DNA of 64,000 nucleotides from CmP2 sp052084925 (GCA_052084925.1 JBQDEV010000008.1:1-64000), one strand, 5' to 3'. Positions 7,771 through 16,929 are shown, numbered from the stretch's first letter. Notes: a model not told the origin generated them from the sequence alone. Made by a program: numbers and translations.

Positions 7771-10455
7771 ATGTTGAAACTGGCCCTCTCCCAGCTCCGC
7801 GCCGCACCGCGCCGCTACATCTCGGTGCTACTGGCCATCCTGATTGGCGTCACCTTCCTCGCCTCCGCCATGCTGGTGGGTTCCTCCTCGAACGCCACCC
7901 TGCGCGAATCGCTGGGCTCGACCTACTCCAAGGCCGACCTGGTGGTCGTCCCGTCCCAGAGCGACTTCGAGGCCAGTGAGGCCCTTGGTCGTCTCGCCGG
8001 CCCGCCAGCCACCAGTGACGAGGTGACCGACGAGAACGGCGAGCCGGTTGCAGATCTCGGCGCCCTCAACGAGGTTGACGGAGTCGCCGAGGCACACCCC
8101 TCCGTTGCCGCCGGCGCCGGACTGACCCTGCCCCAGAACGTGGTGGACTCCGGCCAGGAAGGCACCTACACCTCGACCTCCGACTTCGCGATGGTCGTGC
8201 CGGTTCCGCAGAATTCCGCCATGGTCCCCGATGCGCTGGCCGAGGGCGACTACCCGTCAGTCGATTCCAGCAATGAGATCACGGTCGACGCCGCCACCGC
8301 AGAGCGTCTGAAGCTCGACGTCGGCGACCAGACCACCCTGCAGCTGCCAACCTTTGTTCAGGAGACCGGCGAAGAGTCGGCCCAGGCGTTGGCAGTGACG
8401 ATTGTGGGCATCACCGAGCGTTCCTCTAGCCCCTTCTCAATCGGTGCCGCGCAGCTGTACTCGGGCACCGACCTGTTCTCAGCGCTGAATCTGCAGCCGT
8501 TCCCCGGCGAAGAGGCACCCACCGAATACAGCACCACCGCGGAATACGTCCTCATCGACGTCGCCGACGGGGCAAGCCCGACCACCGTGGCCGCCGCCGT
8601 CCAGGATCGTCTCGACGAAGCCGGCATCACCGCCACCGTGGACACCCCGGACGCAGCCGCCCAGGCGCAGGTCGCCGACATGGCTGGATCCAACGTCTTC
8701 GTCTACATCCTGGCCGGGTTCGCCGTCATCGCCCTGATCGTCACCATGCTGGTCATCTCCAACACCTTCTCGGTGCTGGTCGCCCAGCGCACCCGCCAAC
8801 TGGCACTGCAACGCGTGCTCGGCGCCACTCGCGGCCAGGTCCGCGGCGCGGTGCTCACCGAGGCACTGCTGGTGGGACTCATCGGCTCCGTGCTCGGTGT
8901 GGCCCTGGCATCCGGTTTGGTCGCCGCACTGGTGGCCATCGGCCGGACCATCGAAGGAATGGGAGCGGTCACGTTCGCCATGGACCCAGTCTCCCTGGGC
9001 ATCGTGATCCTGATCGGCATCCTGATGACCGTGGTTGCCTCCCTCATCCCAGCCGCCCGCGCCACCCGGGTCTCACCCCTGGCAGCCATGCGCCCGGTGG
9101 AGGACACCACCGTGGGCTCCCGCGCCGGGATCGTGCGGATGATCCTCGGCGGGCTGCTCGTCCTCATCGGGGTCGGATTGCTCGTGCTGGGCGCCACCCA
9201 GGGCCAACTGCTGATCGCGGTCGGCGGCGGAGCGCTCTCCTTCATCGGCCTGCTGATGCTGGCGGTGCTCTTCGTTCCCGGCGCCGTGTTCGCCGTCGGA
9301 GCCCTGGTGCGCAGCACCGGCGTGCCCGGGCGGATGGCCCAGCTGAACTCGGTACGCAACCGCTCCCGTACCGCGTCCACCGCGACCGCGCTGCTGGTCG
9401 GCACCACCCTAGTGGCCATGATGCTCACCGGCGGCAAGATCGCCCAGGACCAGGCCGATTCCGTTCTCGGCGCGAACTACCCGGTCGACCTGTACACGCA
9501 ACTCAACCCGGAGAACACCTCCAGCGTTGAGGACGCCGAGCAGACCGCGCGACAGGTCCAGGACCTCGACGGCGTGAACGACGCCCTCGCCCTGCCCCAG
9601 GTCGGGACCCTGGAGTCCGGCGATGCCGTCTATGCGGTCGACCCCGATGACGTCGACCAGATGGCCGCCCAGTTGCCTGCGGAAGACCGCGAAGCGCTGC
9701 GCGAGCCCGGCACCGTGGTGCTGCCCGAATGGGCGGCCAGCAATCTCGGGGAGACCACCACCCTGCCCGGCGCCAACGGCGAGCTGAGCACCCACGGCAC
9801 CGACGCCTCCTCGCTGGACGCCCTGATCTCCACGGAGAACGCGGAGCGGCTGGGCCTGAGTCTGGATACCGCCGATGCCGGTGTCCCGATCCTGTGGATC
9901 AACGTCACCGACGACGTGTCGATGGACTCGCTCAACGAGCTCATCGCCGAGATCGGTGCCGCCGCCGAGGTCACCCCGGAGGGCATCTCCGGACCGGTCG
10001 CCGAACGCATCCTGTACACCCAGATCATCGACATGATGTTGCTCATCGTCACCGCACTGCTCGCCGTCTCGGTGCTGATCGCCCTGATCGGCGTGGCGAA
10101 CACCCTGTCGCTGTCCACCATCGAGCGCACCCGGGAGAACTCGCTGATGCGGGCCCTGGGGCTCACCAAGCAGGGGCTGCGCGGCATGCTCGCCATGGAG
10201 GCCGTCCTGGTCTCCGGGGTGGCCGCCCTGCTCGGCTCCATACTCGGTGTGGTCTACGGCTGGTTCGGCGCACAAACCGTGTTCGGCGAGCTGCGAGTGA
10301 ATTCCGGACTGACCGAGCTGGTCCCGGTCACCGTGCCGTGGCTGAACCTGCTGGCGATCCTCGCGGTCGCGGTGCTGGCCGGGCTACTGGCGTCGGTTGC
10401 TCCGGCCCGCCGCGCGGTCAAGCTCCAGCCAGTGGAGGGCCTCGCCGTGGAGTAA
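7771..10455 (+). CDS. FtsX-like ABC transporter permease (MacB superfamily)
   Basis: The 894-residue permease has an N-terminal transmembrane helix (about 16-37), a large extracytoplasmic domain (about 40-300), a three-helix FtsX core (about 307-440), a further hydrophobic stretch, a second extracytoplasmic domain (about 560-740) and a second FtsX core at the C-terminus. This duplicated arrangement is usual for actinobacterial long permeases. Core motifs include FSVLVAQRTRQLALQRVLGA and TIERTRENSLMRALGLTKQG, the cytoplasmic coupling segments. It directly follows its ATPase, and a strong hairpin at 10494 ends the operon. Confidence 0.92.
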   Translation: MLKLALSQLRAAPRRYISVLLAILIGVTFLASAMLVGSSSNATLRESLGSTYSKADLVVVPSQSDFEASEALGRLAGPPATSDEVTDENGEPVADLGALNEVDGVAEAHPSVAAGAGLTLPQNVVDSGQEGTYTSTSDFAMVVPVPQNSAMVPDALAEGDYPSVDSSNEITVDAATAERLKLDVGDQTTLQLPTFVQETGEESAQALAVTIVGITERSSSPFSIGAAQLYSGTDLFSALNLQPFPGEEAPTEYSTTAEYVLIDVADGASPTTVAAAVQDRLDEAGITATVDTPDAAAQAQVADMAGSNVFVYILAGFAVIALIVTMLVISNTFSVLVAQRTRQLALQRVLGATRGQVRGAVLTEALLVGLIGSVLGVALASGLVAALVAIGRTIEGMGAVTFAMDPVSLGIVILIGILMTVVASLIPAARATRVSPLAAMRPVEDTTVGSRAGIVRMILGGLLVLIGVGLLVLGATQGQLLIAVGGGALSFIGLLMLAVLFVPGAVFAVGALVRSTGVPGRMAQLNSVRNRSRTASTATALLVGTTLVAMMLTGGKIAQDQADSVLGANYPVDLYTQLNPENTSSVEDAEQTARQVQDLDGVNDALALPQVGTLESGDAVYAVDPDDVDQMAAQLPAEDREALREPGTVVLPEWAASNLGETTTLPGANGELSTHGTDASSLDALISTENAERLGLSLDTADAGVPILWINVTDDVSMDSLNELIAEIGAAAEVTPEGISGPVAERILYTQIIDMMLLIVTALLAVSVLIALIGVANTLSLSTIERTRENSLMRALGLTKQGLRGMLAMEAVLVSGVAALLGSILGVVYGWFGAQTVFGELRVNSGLTELVPVTVPWLNLLAILAVAVLAGLLASVAPARRAVKLQPVEGLAVE

Positions 10456-10493
10456 TCCTCCAGCAGACCCTGATCGGTCGACGATGACAGTAA

Positions 10494-10531
10494 GCGGCGC
10501 TGCCGAGCAATCATCTGCTCGGCAGCGCCGC
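10494..10531 (+). terminator. Strong hairpin after the ABC exporter operon
   Basis: GCGGCGCTGCCGAGCA (10494-10509) pairs perfectly over 16 bp with 10516-10531 around a six-base loop. There is no long T-run, as is common in high-GC actinobacteria. It lies 38 bases after the permease stop. Confidence 0.85.
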
Positions 10532-10615
10532 CGCCGTCTTCCCGCCCTGTAGTAGGCTCGATGGGGACGATCCACCTCGTCGTGAACCCTTGATTCATGC
10601 GACCGAAGGACGACC

Positions 10616-11086
10616 ATGACCGGCATCATTCTCACAGGCGTTGACCGTAGCGAGACCGCCCTCCGAGCTGCTGAGAAGGCAGCCTCCCTGGCACAGGCGC
10701 TGCACGCCGAACTGCACGTGATCTCCGCATTCAGTGTGGACCTGACGCGTACCGTGCGCTCCAACATGAACGAGCACAACCCCTCCGCCACCGTCTCCGC
10801 CGTCAAGCGCGCCACCGAGGTGCGCGAGCAGGAGGCCCAGGAGACCGCCGAAGCCGTCGTCGCGCAGCTCGCCAAGAAGTTCGGCGAAGTCGCCTTCGTC
10901 GCCCGCGCCTCCGAGGGCAGCCCCAGCTCCGTGCTGGTGCGCGAAGCTCAGGAGCACTCGGCCGAGGTCATCGTGGTGGGCAACAAGCGCGTGCAGGGTG
11001 CCTCTCGCATCCTCGGCAGCATCGCCCGGTCTGTGGCAGCGGATGCCCCCTGCGATGTGTACATCGCCCACACCCACGAACGCTGA
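10616..11086 (+). CDS. Universal stress protein (UspA family)
   Basis: The 156-residue single-domain protein starts with ILTGVDRSETALRAAEKAA, the usual first strand and helix of the Usp fold, and carries the ATP-binding motif as VVGNKRVQGASRILGSIARSV near the C-terminus, of the G-2x-G-9x-G-S type in slightly altered form. It ends in the strand CDVYIAHT. GAAGGACGACC precedes the ATG. It is monocistronic, between two hairpins. Such proteins bind nucleotides and are made under stress; no specific partner is indicated. Confidence 0.93.
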   Translation: MTGIILTGVDRSETALRAAEKAASLAQALHAELHVISAFSVDLTRTVRSNMNEHNPSATVSAVKRATEVREQEAQETAEAVVAQLAKKFGEVAFVARASEGSPSSVLVREAQEHSAEVIVVGNKRVQGASRILGSIARSVAADAPCDVYIAHTHER

Positions 11087-11091
11087 GCCAA

Positions 11092-11127
11092 CGCTGGGTT
11101 CTGTTCACCGCTGTACAGAACCCAGCG
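11092..11127. terminator. Bidirectional terminator hairpin
   Basis: CGCTGGGTTCTGT (11092-11104) pairs with 11115-11127 as a perfect 13-bp stem with a ten-base loop. It lies between the converging usp-like and NRAMP-like genes and can serve both. Confidence 0.85.
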
Positions 11128-11143
11128 CCTCAGTTCAGAACGC

Positions 11144-12433
11144 TCAGAACAGCGTCGCCAGCTGGTAGACCGCCAGACCGGTCACCACGATCATGACGAT
11201 CCCGCCCAGGACATTGGCGACCACACCGTTGCGATGCTTACCCAGCGCCTTAGCCTTGTTCATGGTGTAGAGCAGGAACCCGGTAACGATCGGCAGCAAC
11301 AGACCATTAGCGGCCTGCGCCACGATGATCACCTGGATGGGGTTCACCCCAGTCACCGCGATCAGCACGCCGATGAGCACCACGGCGACGGCGATGGCCC
11401 GGAAGCGTCCCGACTTCATATCGGTGCTCCAGCCCAGGATCCCGGAGATCGCGTAGGCCGCGCCCAGCGGGCCCGCGAGCGCGCTGGTCAGCCCCGCAGA
11501 GAACAGCCCGATCACGAACACCCAATCGGCCGCCGGGCCGAGCAGCGGCTCCAGTTGGGTGGCCATGTCGGCGGCGGATTCGGCCGAGACGCCATGCACG
11601 AACAGGGTGCCGGCCGAGGTGGCCAGCACGGCCAGGGTGATCAGTCCGCCGATCGAGATCGACACCGTGTTGTCGACCTTTGCCTTGAGCAACGACTTCT
11701 CCCGGTCCGGGTCCGCACCCCATTTCTCCTGTACCAGGCTGGCATGCAGGAACACGTTGTACGGCACCACGGTGGTGCCGATCAGCGCGATGGTGGTCAG
11801 CAGGGCGCCGGTGGGAATGGTGGGCACGAAGATCCCACGGAACATCGCGCCGAAGTCCGGCTGCACCACGACCACCGTGATGAGGAAGACCGCGGCCATG
11901 GCCACCACCAGCACCGTCATCACCCGCTCCACGATCTTGTAGGAGCCCGAGAGCAGCAGGAACAGCAGGATCGCCCCGACGATCAGGGCGATCAGCGGGA
12001 ACGGCAACGGCAGCACGTGCTCAATGGCCAGGGCGGTGCCCGTGGTGTCACCGCCGGCGTAGCTGGCGCCACCGACACCGATCGCGGCCACGATGAGGAT
12101 GATCATCAGCGTCTTGGCCACCGGGTGGTCGAAGGTCTCGCGCATGATCTCGCCGAGGCCCCGGCCGGTCATCACGCCCAGTCGGGCGGACATCTCCTGC
12201 AGGATGATCGTGGCAATGATCGAGAAGACCACCGCCCAGGTCAGGGCGAAACCGTAGTCCGCGCCGGTGACTGTGGCGGTGGTGATGGTCCCCGGGCCGA
12301 TGAACGAGGCGCTGATCAGCAGCCCGGGGCCCATCCAGCTGCGCGAGGCACCCTTGTTGAGGTTCTCCGGGCGCGGAGCAGGTGGGGTGTTCTCGGCCGG
12401 ATTCGGCTCGGAAACGTGGGATGGGCCGGACAT
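11144..12433 (-). CDS. NRAMP-family transporter with non-canonical metal-site motifs
   Basis: The 429-residue protein has about eleven hydrophobic helices and the NRAMP layout. The first helix reads SASFIGPGTITTATVTGADYG where classical Mn/Fe transporters have DPGN; here GPGT occupies residues 46-49, so both the Asp and Asn ligands are gone. Helix 6 reads TTVVPYNVFLHASLV where MPH is expected, giving V-P-Y and losing the Met ligand. The overall fold and Q/R motifs (TGRGLGE) remain. The protein may belong to an NRAMP-related group with another substrate such as Mg, rather than MntH. GAAGGAGGAATCCC precedes the ATG. It is a single gene with its own upstream region. Confidence 0.85.
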   Translation of the reverse strand: MSGPSHVSEPNPAENTPPAPRPENLNKGASRSWMGPGLLISASFIGPGTITTATVTGADYGFALTWAVVFSIIATIILQEMSARLGVMTGRGLGEIMRETFDHPVAKTLMIILIVAAIGVGGASYAGGDTTGTALAIEHVLPLPFPLIALIVGAILLFLLLSGSYKIVERVMTVLVVAMAAVFLITVVVVQPDFGAMFRGIFVPTIPTGALLTTIALIGTTVVPYNVFLHASLVQEKWGADPDREKSLLKAKVDNTVSISIGGLITLAVLATSAGTLFVHGVSAESAADMATQLEPLLGPAADWVFVIGLFSAGLTSALAGPLGAAYAISGILGWSTDMKSGRFRAIAVAVVLIGVLIAVTGVNPIQVIIVAQAANGLLLPIVTGFLLYTMNKAKALGKHRNGVVANVLGGIVMIVVTGLAVYQLATLF

Positions 12434-12583
12434 GGGATTCCTCCTTCGTCCGTCCCGACGCTAAACCGCACCCTGATGCAGGTCAACGGATCATCGACAC
12501 TACCGCCCCTTCGCCCTTGACGTGATGCACACCACGGACGGACAGTTAAACTCCCATCCCGCACCGACTCCCAGGAGCTCGTT

Positions 12584-13015
12584 ATGCCCGCCGCACTACA
12601 CCCCTATCTCGTGTTCAACGGCAACGCCCGCGAGGCGTTCGACTTCTACGGCGAAGCCCTCGGTGGCACGCCCACCTATGCCACGTTCGGGGAGTTCGGC
12701 GCCCTGCCCGAGGGGCATCCCGGCACCGAGCTGATCATGCACGGCGCTCTGGAGATCACCGACCTGATCCGCCTCTACGTTTCCGACTACATCGAAGGGA
12801 TGTCGCCGGAGGGATTCACCGCCGGCAACAACGTCACGCTGTCCCTGATGGGCGACGACGAGGCAACCCTGCGCTCCGCCTACGAGAACCTCTCCGCCGG
12901 GGGCACCGTGCAGATGCCGTTGGAGCAGCAGATGTGGGGCGACACCTACGCCGCGTTCACGGACCGCTTCGGCATCAACTGGCAGGTCAACATCAGCGCA
13001 CCAGCCGGCGAGTGA
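12584..13015 (+). CDS. VOC family protein, PhnB/glyoxalase-like
   Basis: The 143-residue protein resembles the PhnB-type branch of the vicinal-oxygen-chelate superfamily: it opens HPYLVFNGNAREAFDFYGEA, the typical first beta-alpha-beta unit, and ends WGDTYAAFTDRFGINWQVN, the W-G-D-x-x-x-x-x-D-x-F-G-x-x-W signature. The middle has IMHGALEI and LSLMGDDEATLRSAYENL. Such proteins are often annotated as PhnB or as methyltransferase-like, but no activity is established. It stands alone, divergent from the NRAMP-like gene. Confidence 0.85.
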   Translation: MPAALHPYLVFNGNAREAFDFYGEALGGTPTYATFGEFGALPEGHPGTELIMHGALEITDLIRLYVSDYIEGMSPEGFTAGNNVTLSLMGDDEATLRSAYENLSAGGTVQMPLEQQMWGDTYAAFTDRFGINWQVNISAPAGE

Positions 13016-13035
13016 GCGCCGCCTATCGTAGCTGA

Positions 13036-13064
13036 ATCAATATCGGCAATTTTGGGTATTGGAC
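13036..13064 (+). promoter_or_regulatory. Shared island element ATCAATA-N14-TATTRGAC, copy 1
   Basis: ATCAATA at 13036-13042, exactly 14 bases, then TATTGGAC at 13057-13064. The same arrangement occurs upstream of at least four other operons between 13 and 33 kb. The half-sites are roughly inverted, as for LysR-type operators, and TATTGG could also act as a -10 hexamer. It lies 79 bases before the start of the oxidoreductase at 13144. Confidence 0.6.
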
Positions 13065-13143
13065 TGCATAAGTGACGCCCGTCATGCTGGATTGAGGACC
13101 CGCGCAACCGCGCGGGGCTCACCCTCAAGACGGGAGCGACACC

Positions 13144-14139
13144 CATGCAGGATCTCCCCCAGACACGGAACGCGGTCCTCGGTGGCCGTGGCACGTCGTG
13201 GGTCATGGAGAACGTCAGCGTTCCGACGCTAGGCCCCATGACATCCTCGTCGAGGTGAAGGCCGCGAGTCTTAACCGCGTCGACCTAGACATGCTGGTCG
13301 GAGCCTACAACGGCAACGACGCCTCCCAAGACTATGTGGCCGGACGCGAAGCCGCGGGCCTCGTCCGCGCGGTCGGCCCGGAGGTGCAGGACCTCCGTCC
13401 CGGCGACGCTGTCATGGGCGCCACGCCGCAGGGCGGATTCGCCGACCTGGCAACCATGGACAGCCGCCACACGGTTCGCGTTCCCGAGGAAATCAGCTGG
13501 GAAGAAGCGGGCTCACTGCCGATCGCCCTGTCCACCGAGCACGACGCACTCGTCACCCAGGCCGGTTTCACCGAGGGCGACACCGTCCTCTTCCTCGGCG
13601 GCTCCAGCGCCATCGGCATCATCGGAATCCAGATGGCCAAGGCCCTGGGCGCCGGCCAGGTCATCGCCACCACGACGGACATTGACAAAGCCCAACGACT
13701 CCGTGAGGTGGGAGCCGACACCGTCGTCAATACCAAGAACGACGGCTGGGCGCAGGCCGTTCTCGAGGCCACGGGAGGCCACGGCGTCGACATCGTTCTC
13801 GACCATCTGGCGGGTCAGCCGCTCGCGGAGTCACTCGAGTGCACCCGGATCGGCGGCACGATCATCAATATCGGCCGCCTCGCCGGCCGGAGCAGCACCA
13901 TCAGCCTGGACCTGCTCTCGTTCCGTCGGTTGCGTCTGCAGGGCACCACGTTCAGCGTGCGCACCGCCGAAGAACGCGGCGACGTCTATTCGGCCCTGCT
14001 CGACCGGGTCATCCCGGCGGTCCGTAACGGTGCCATCCGCCCGGTGATCGACAGTGTGTACGCCTCCTCGGAAGCCAACACGGCTGCCCACGCCCTCCGC
14101 GAGGGCTCCCCCATTGGCAAGATCGTGCTGACCTTCTGA
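13144..14139 (+). pseudogene. Quinone oxidoreductase-like MDR enzyme, frameshifted near the start
   Basis: From ATG 13144 one frame gives an MDR-type N-terminus (NAVLGGRGTSWVMENVSVPTLGP) but meets a stop about 20 codons later. From the CCCC run at 13235-13238 the next frame continues HDILVEVKAASLNRVDLDML and runs to 14139 with normal MDR features: AGREAAGLVRAVG, the nucleotide-binding LFLGGSSAIGIIGIQMAKALG, and a C-terminal EGSPIGKIVLTF. One extra C in the run would restore a full protein of about 331 residues. A shorter product from GTG 13198 would lack the first beta strands. It could be a real inactivation, an assembly or read error, or a slippery site. Structural-zinc cysteines are absent, as in quinone oxidoreductases. 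It precedes the SDR at 14190 and was probably its operon partner. Confidence 0.75.
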
Positions 14140-14189
14140 CGACTCTCCCTACCCGACCATCCACGATGCACCACCCGAGGAAACACACC

Positions 14190-14999
14190 ATGTCACCTAA
14201 TCCAGCCATCACCTCCTCCAGCCCCGTCGCGATCGTGACCGGAGGGGCCTCCGGGATCGGAGCAGCCTGTGCGCGGGCCCTGGCCGAAAACGGCAAGTTC
14301 GTCGTCGTCGCCGATCGCAACGCCTCCGACGGCACCGCCCTCGCCTCCGCTATCGGTGGCGCCTTCCACCAGCTCGACGTGACCAGCGAAGAACAGTGGA
14401 TCGCCCTCGTTGACGACGTCGTCGCCGAACAGGGCTCTCTCGACGTCCTTGTCAACGCCGCCGGTATCGTCGGCGACGTCCGCCACGGCACCCTCGACGC
14501 CATGACCCTCGACGATTGGCGCAACGTCATGTCGGTCAATCTGGACGGCACGTTCCTCGGTTGCCGAGAGGCGATGCGCCCGATGAAGATTCAGGGGCAC
14601 GGCTCCATCATCAACCTTGCCTCGCTCGGCGCCTACTATCCCACCCAGCAGAACGCCGCTTACGGTGCCAGCAAGGGCGGGGTCACCTCCCTCACCAAGA
14701 CGGTCGCGCTGTTCGGCAGCCAGGATGGCGCCCGGGTTCGTTGCAATTCCGTCCATCCGGGGCAGATCGCCACGCCGATGCTGTCCGATATCAAGAGCCA
14801 GAAACTAGAGCGTTCGGCCGCCCGCGAAGACGGAACCGAGGACCCCGCGGTCACGAATGATTCGATGAACCGGCTGCCACTCGGTGTCGGCGAGGCCCAG
14901 GATGTTGCGGATCTGATCGCGTTCCTCGCCTCTGACGCTTCCCGCTACATCACCGGCAGCGAGTACATTATCGACGGCGGGTGGCACCTACTGCGCTGA
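14190..14999 (+). CDS. SDR family oxidoreductase (classical)
   Basis: The 269-residue enzyme has all classical SDR marks: cofactor loop TGGASGIGAACA, VNAAGIVGD, catalytic Ser in INLASLGAYY, Y-x-x-x-K as YGASKGG, and the C-terminal ITGSEYIIDGGW. The D at the end of the second strand (VVVADRN) favours NAD. ATG 14190 follows GAGGAA by 8 nt. It lies 50 bases after the frameshifted MDR gene and both sit behind island element copy 1. It probably oxidises a secondary alcohol in the island pathway; the substrate cannot be read from sequence. Confidence 0.92.
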   Translation: MSPNPAITSSSPVAIVTGGASGIGAACARALAENGKFVVVADRNASDGTALASAIGGAFHQLDVTSEEQWIALVDDVVAEQGSLDVLVNAAGIVGDVRHGTLDAMTLDDWRNVMSVNLDGTFLGCREAMRPMKIQGHGSIINLASLGAYYPTQQNAAYGASKGGVTSLTKTVALFGSQDGARVRCNSVHPGQIATPMLSDIKSQKLERSAAREDGTEDPAVTNDSMNRLPLGVGEAQDVADLIAFLASDASRYITGSEYIIDGGWHLLR

Positions 15000-15042
15000 C
15001 CGGCACTGCGGGGCACCCCCGTCGGTACCGTCAGTACGGGAA

Positions 15043-15795
15043 TCAGTACAGGAACCGCCGGGCGCCGCCGTCGGCGTGGATCACCACTCCGTTGAGGTAC
15101 GAGGCGCGAGGCGAAGCGAGGAAGACCGCGAGGTCGGCCACTTCATCGGGGGTGCCGAATCGCCCTGCGGGAATCTTCTCGGCGGCCACCGCCGCCTGTC
15201 GTTCTGGCGTGTACAGCCGCCTCATCTGGGCGGATTCGATCCTGCCGGGAGCGATACAGTTCACCGTGACCCCGTCTCGAGCCACCAGGTCCACCAGCCC
15301 CTTCGACCAGGCGTGGACAGCGGATTTGGCCACCACGGTCGCGTTCATTCCGCGCGCTTCGGAAGTGCCGGTGATGTTGATGATGCGGCCCCATCCCGCA
15401 GCTCGCATCGAGGACAGAACCTGGCCGACCAACTGCCGGTGACGCTCCCAGTTCACGGTCATGGCGCGCGACCACACCTCGTCCTCGGTCTCGACGTCGA
15501 CATCGACGCTGCCGCCGGCGCTATTGACGAGAATATGAATGTCACCCAGCTCGGCTGAGGCCCGCTCGGCAATCAGCCGAGCACTCTCGTCATCGGCCAA
15601 GTCCTGCGCCAGCACGGCCACGCGTGGAGCGCCACCCTGTCGCGCCTCGGCGCCGACCTCGGCGAGCTGGTCCGCGTTGCGTCCCACGACCGCCACGGAC
15701 ACACCTTCCCGGGCAAGACCGAGCGCGATGGCCCGGCCGATCCCGGAGCTGGCCCCGGTCACGATGGCAGTGCGTTCTGTCAGGCCTAAATCCAT
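15043..15795 (-). CDS. SDR family oxidoreductase
   Basis: A 250-residue SDR with TGASSGIGRAIALGLAREG, NSAGGSVDVD, the catalytic Ser replaced by Thr in INITGTSE, and the Tyr of the Y-x-x-x-K motif replaced: the segment reads VVAKSAVHAWSKGLVDLVA, so the Lys pair is present but the usual Tyr is Val. This may alter or abolish dehydrogenase chemistry. It ends YLNGVVIHADGGARR. It is convergent with the SDR at 14190 and lies 24 bases downstream of the SDR at 15820 on the same strand, forming a two-gene operon behind the divergent promoter region at 16654-16929. Confidence 0.88.
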   Translation of the reverse strand: MDLGLTERTAIVTGASSGIGRAIALGLAREGVSVAVVGRNADQLAEVGAEARQGGAPRVAVLAQDLADDESARLIAERASAELGDIHILVNSAGGSVDVDVETEDEVWSRAMTVNWERHRQLVGQVLSSMRAAGWGRIINITGTSEARGMNATVVAKSAVHAWSKGLVDLVARDGVTVNCIAPGRIESAQMRRLYTPERQAAVAAEKIPAGRFGTPDEVADLAVFLASPRASYLNGVVIHADGGARRFLY

Positions 15796-15819
15796 GAGGG
15801 TCCTTCTCCGCCTTCAGAA

Positions 15820-16653
15820 TCAGATCCCGGTGCGCCCACCATCGACGGCCAGCGTTTGAGCCGTGACGTGGGAGCTCTCGTCGCCCATGAAGAACAGCGT
15901 GGCGTAAGCGATGTCCCAGCCGGTGGCCATGCGCCCCAGGGGAACATTGCTCGCGGCACGGTCCGGACGACCCGCCCCAGCCGTGCGGCCATTCGGGGTG
16001 TCAACGAGACCGGGGAACACCATGTTGACTCGGACTCCTCGGGTTGCGGCCTCCCGCGCCGCATGCCGCATCAGGCCCATGAGCGCGGATTTCGACACCT
16101 CGTAGGCGACGAGTCTGCTGCTGGAGCGCACGGCTGCGGTGGTGGAAATCAGTACGATCGATCCGCCTTCGCTCATCACCGGTAGCGCTTCACGAAGGGT
16201 GAGCATCGCTCCGCGCACGTTGACGTCAAAGGTACGGTCCCAGGCGGACAAATCGACGCCCGCGAAATCGAGATCCCCGATGCCAATACCCACGTTGTAG
16301 ACCATAGCGTCGAGACCGCCGAGAATCTGCGTGGTCTGGGCGATCATGCCGGGCACTGCCTCTGGATCGCTGACGTCGGCTTGCAGCGCGGTCGCGTTCC
16401 CGCCGTTCGCCCGGATCGCATCCACAGTCACCTGCGCGCTGTCCAGATTGGCGTCAACGACGACCACATCGGCACCCTCACGCGAATACAGAATCGACAT
16501 GGCGCGACCGTTACCGATGGGATCCGTCTCCGCGTCGAAGACCCGCTGGCCGCCACCGACCACCAAGACCCGCCGCCCCTGAAGGCGCCCCCGTCCGGGC
16601 AGTTCGCCTTTGCTGGCGCGCGGCAGTGAATCAACGTTGGGGGTAAGAGACAT
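15820..16653 (-). CDS. SDR family oxidoreductase
   Basis: The 277-residue protein is an SDR with an altered cofactor loop: VVGGGQRVFDAETDPIGNGRA, in which an insertion separates the glycines. It keeps VVVDANLD, a Y-N-V-G-I-G in place of NNAG, catalytic Ser in VLISTTAA, Y-x-x-x-K as YEVSKSALMG and the C-terminal TAQTLAVDGG. The same expanded loop is known from SDRs acting on CoA esters or cyclic ketones, but I would not assign it. ATG 16653 has GAGGA about 11 nt upstream. It is first of the two-gene operon with 15043. Confidence 0.88.
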   Translation of the reverse strand: MSLTPNVDSLPRASKGELPGRGRLQGRRVLVVGGGQRVFDAETDPIGNGRAMSILYSREGADVVVVDANLDSAQVTVDAIRANGGNATALQADVSDPEAVPGMIAQTTQILGGLDAMVYNVGIGIGDLDFAGVDLSAWDRTFDVNVRGAMLTLREALPVMSEGGSIVLISTTAAVRSSSRLVAYEVSKSALMGLMRHAAREAATRGVRVNMVFPGLVDTPNGRTAGAGRPDRAASNVPLGRMATGWDIAYATLFFMGDESSHVTAQTLAVDGGRTGI

Positions 16654-16767
16654 GACGGAGATCCTCATGGTTCGGTGTCTGAAAACTTTGGCTCGTTGTG
16701 ACGACGACGAACGAGAATGTGCCGTGCGTCACGGACTACTCCGAGACTATGATCCGTTTCCATCGAC

Positions 16768-16796
16768 GTCCAATAGCCAATCAGGCTCATACATAT
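16768..16796 (-). promoter_or_regulatory. Island element, weaker copy facing the SDR operon
   Basis: On the minus strand TATTGGAC (16775-16768) is exact, but the upstream half 14 bases away is ATATGTA, only four of seven matches to ATCAATA. It lies 115 bases before ATG 16653. Confidence 0.4.
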
Positions 16797-16807
16797 CCCG
16801 GAATTGC

Positions 16808-16836
16808 ATCAATACTGAGCGGAACCGCTATTGGAG
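16808..16836 (+). promoter_or_regulatory. Shared island element, copy facing the lactonase-like gene
   Basis: ATCAATA at 16808-16814, then 14 bases, then TATTGGAG at 16829-16836. The preceding bases make GAATTGCATCAATAC, an exact 15-base match to 18774-18788 upstream of the CMD-family gene. It lies about 93 bases before ATG 16930. Confidence 0.6.
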
Positions 16837-16929
16837 ACACGCTCGTTCCTGCGCCTAGTCTCAGTAGTGCGAATACGAATCGGCGGGGCAGCGACGGCCC
16901 AACGCACAGAGAAGCGAAAGGGACACACC

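Noticed and set aside
11234..12520. Long open frame of 428 codons on the plus strand
   Set aside because: Antisense shadow of the NRAMP-like gene, which has clear transmembrane helices and a ribosome site.
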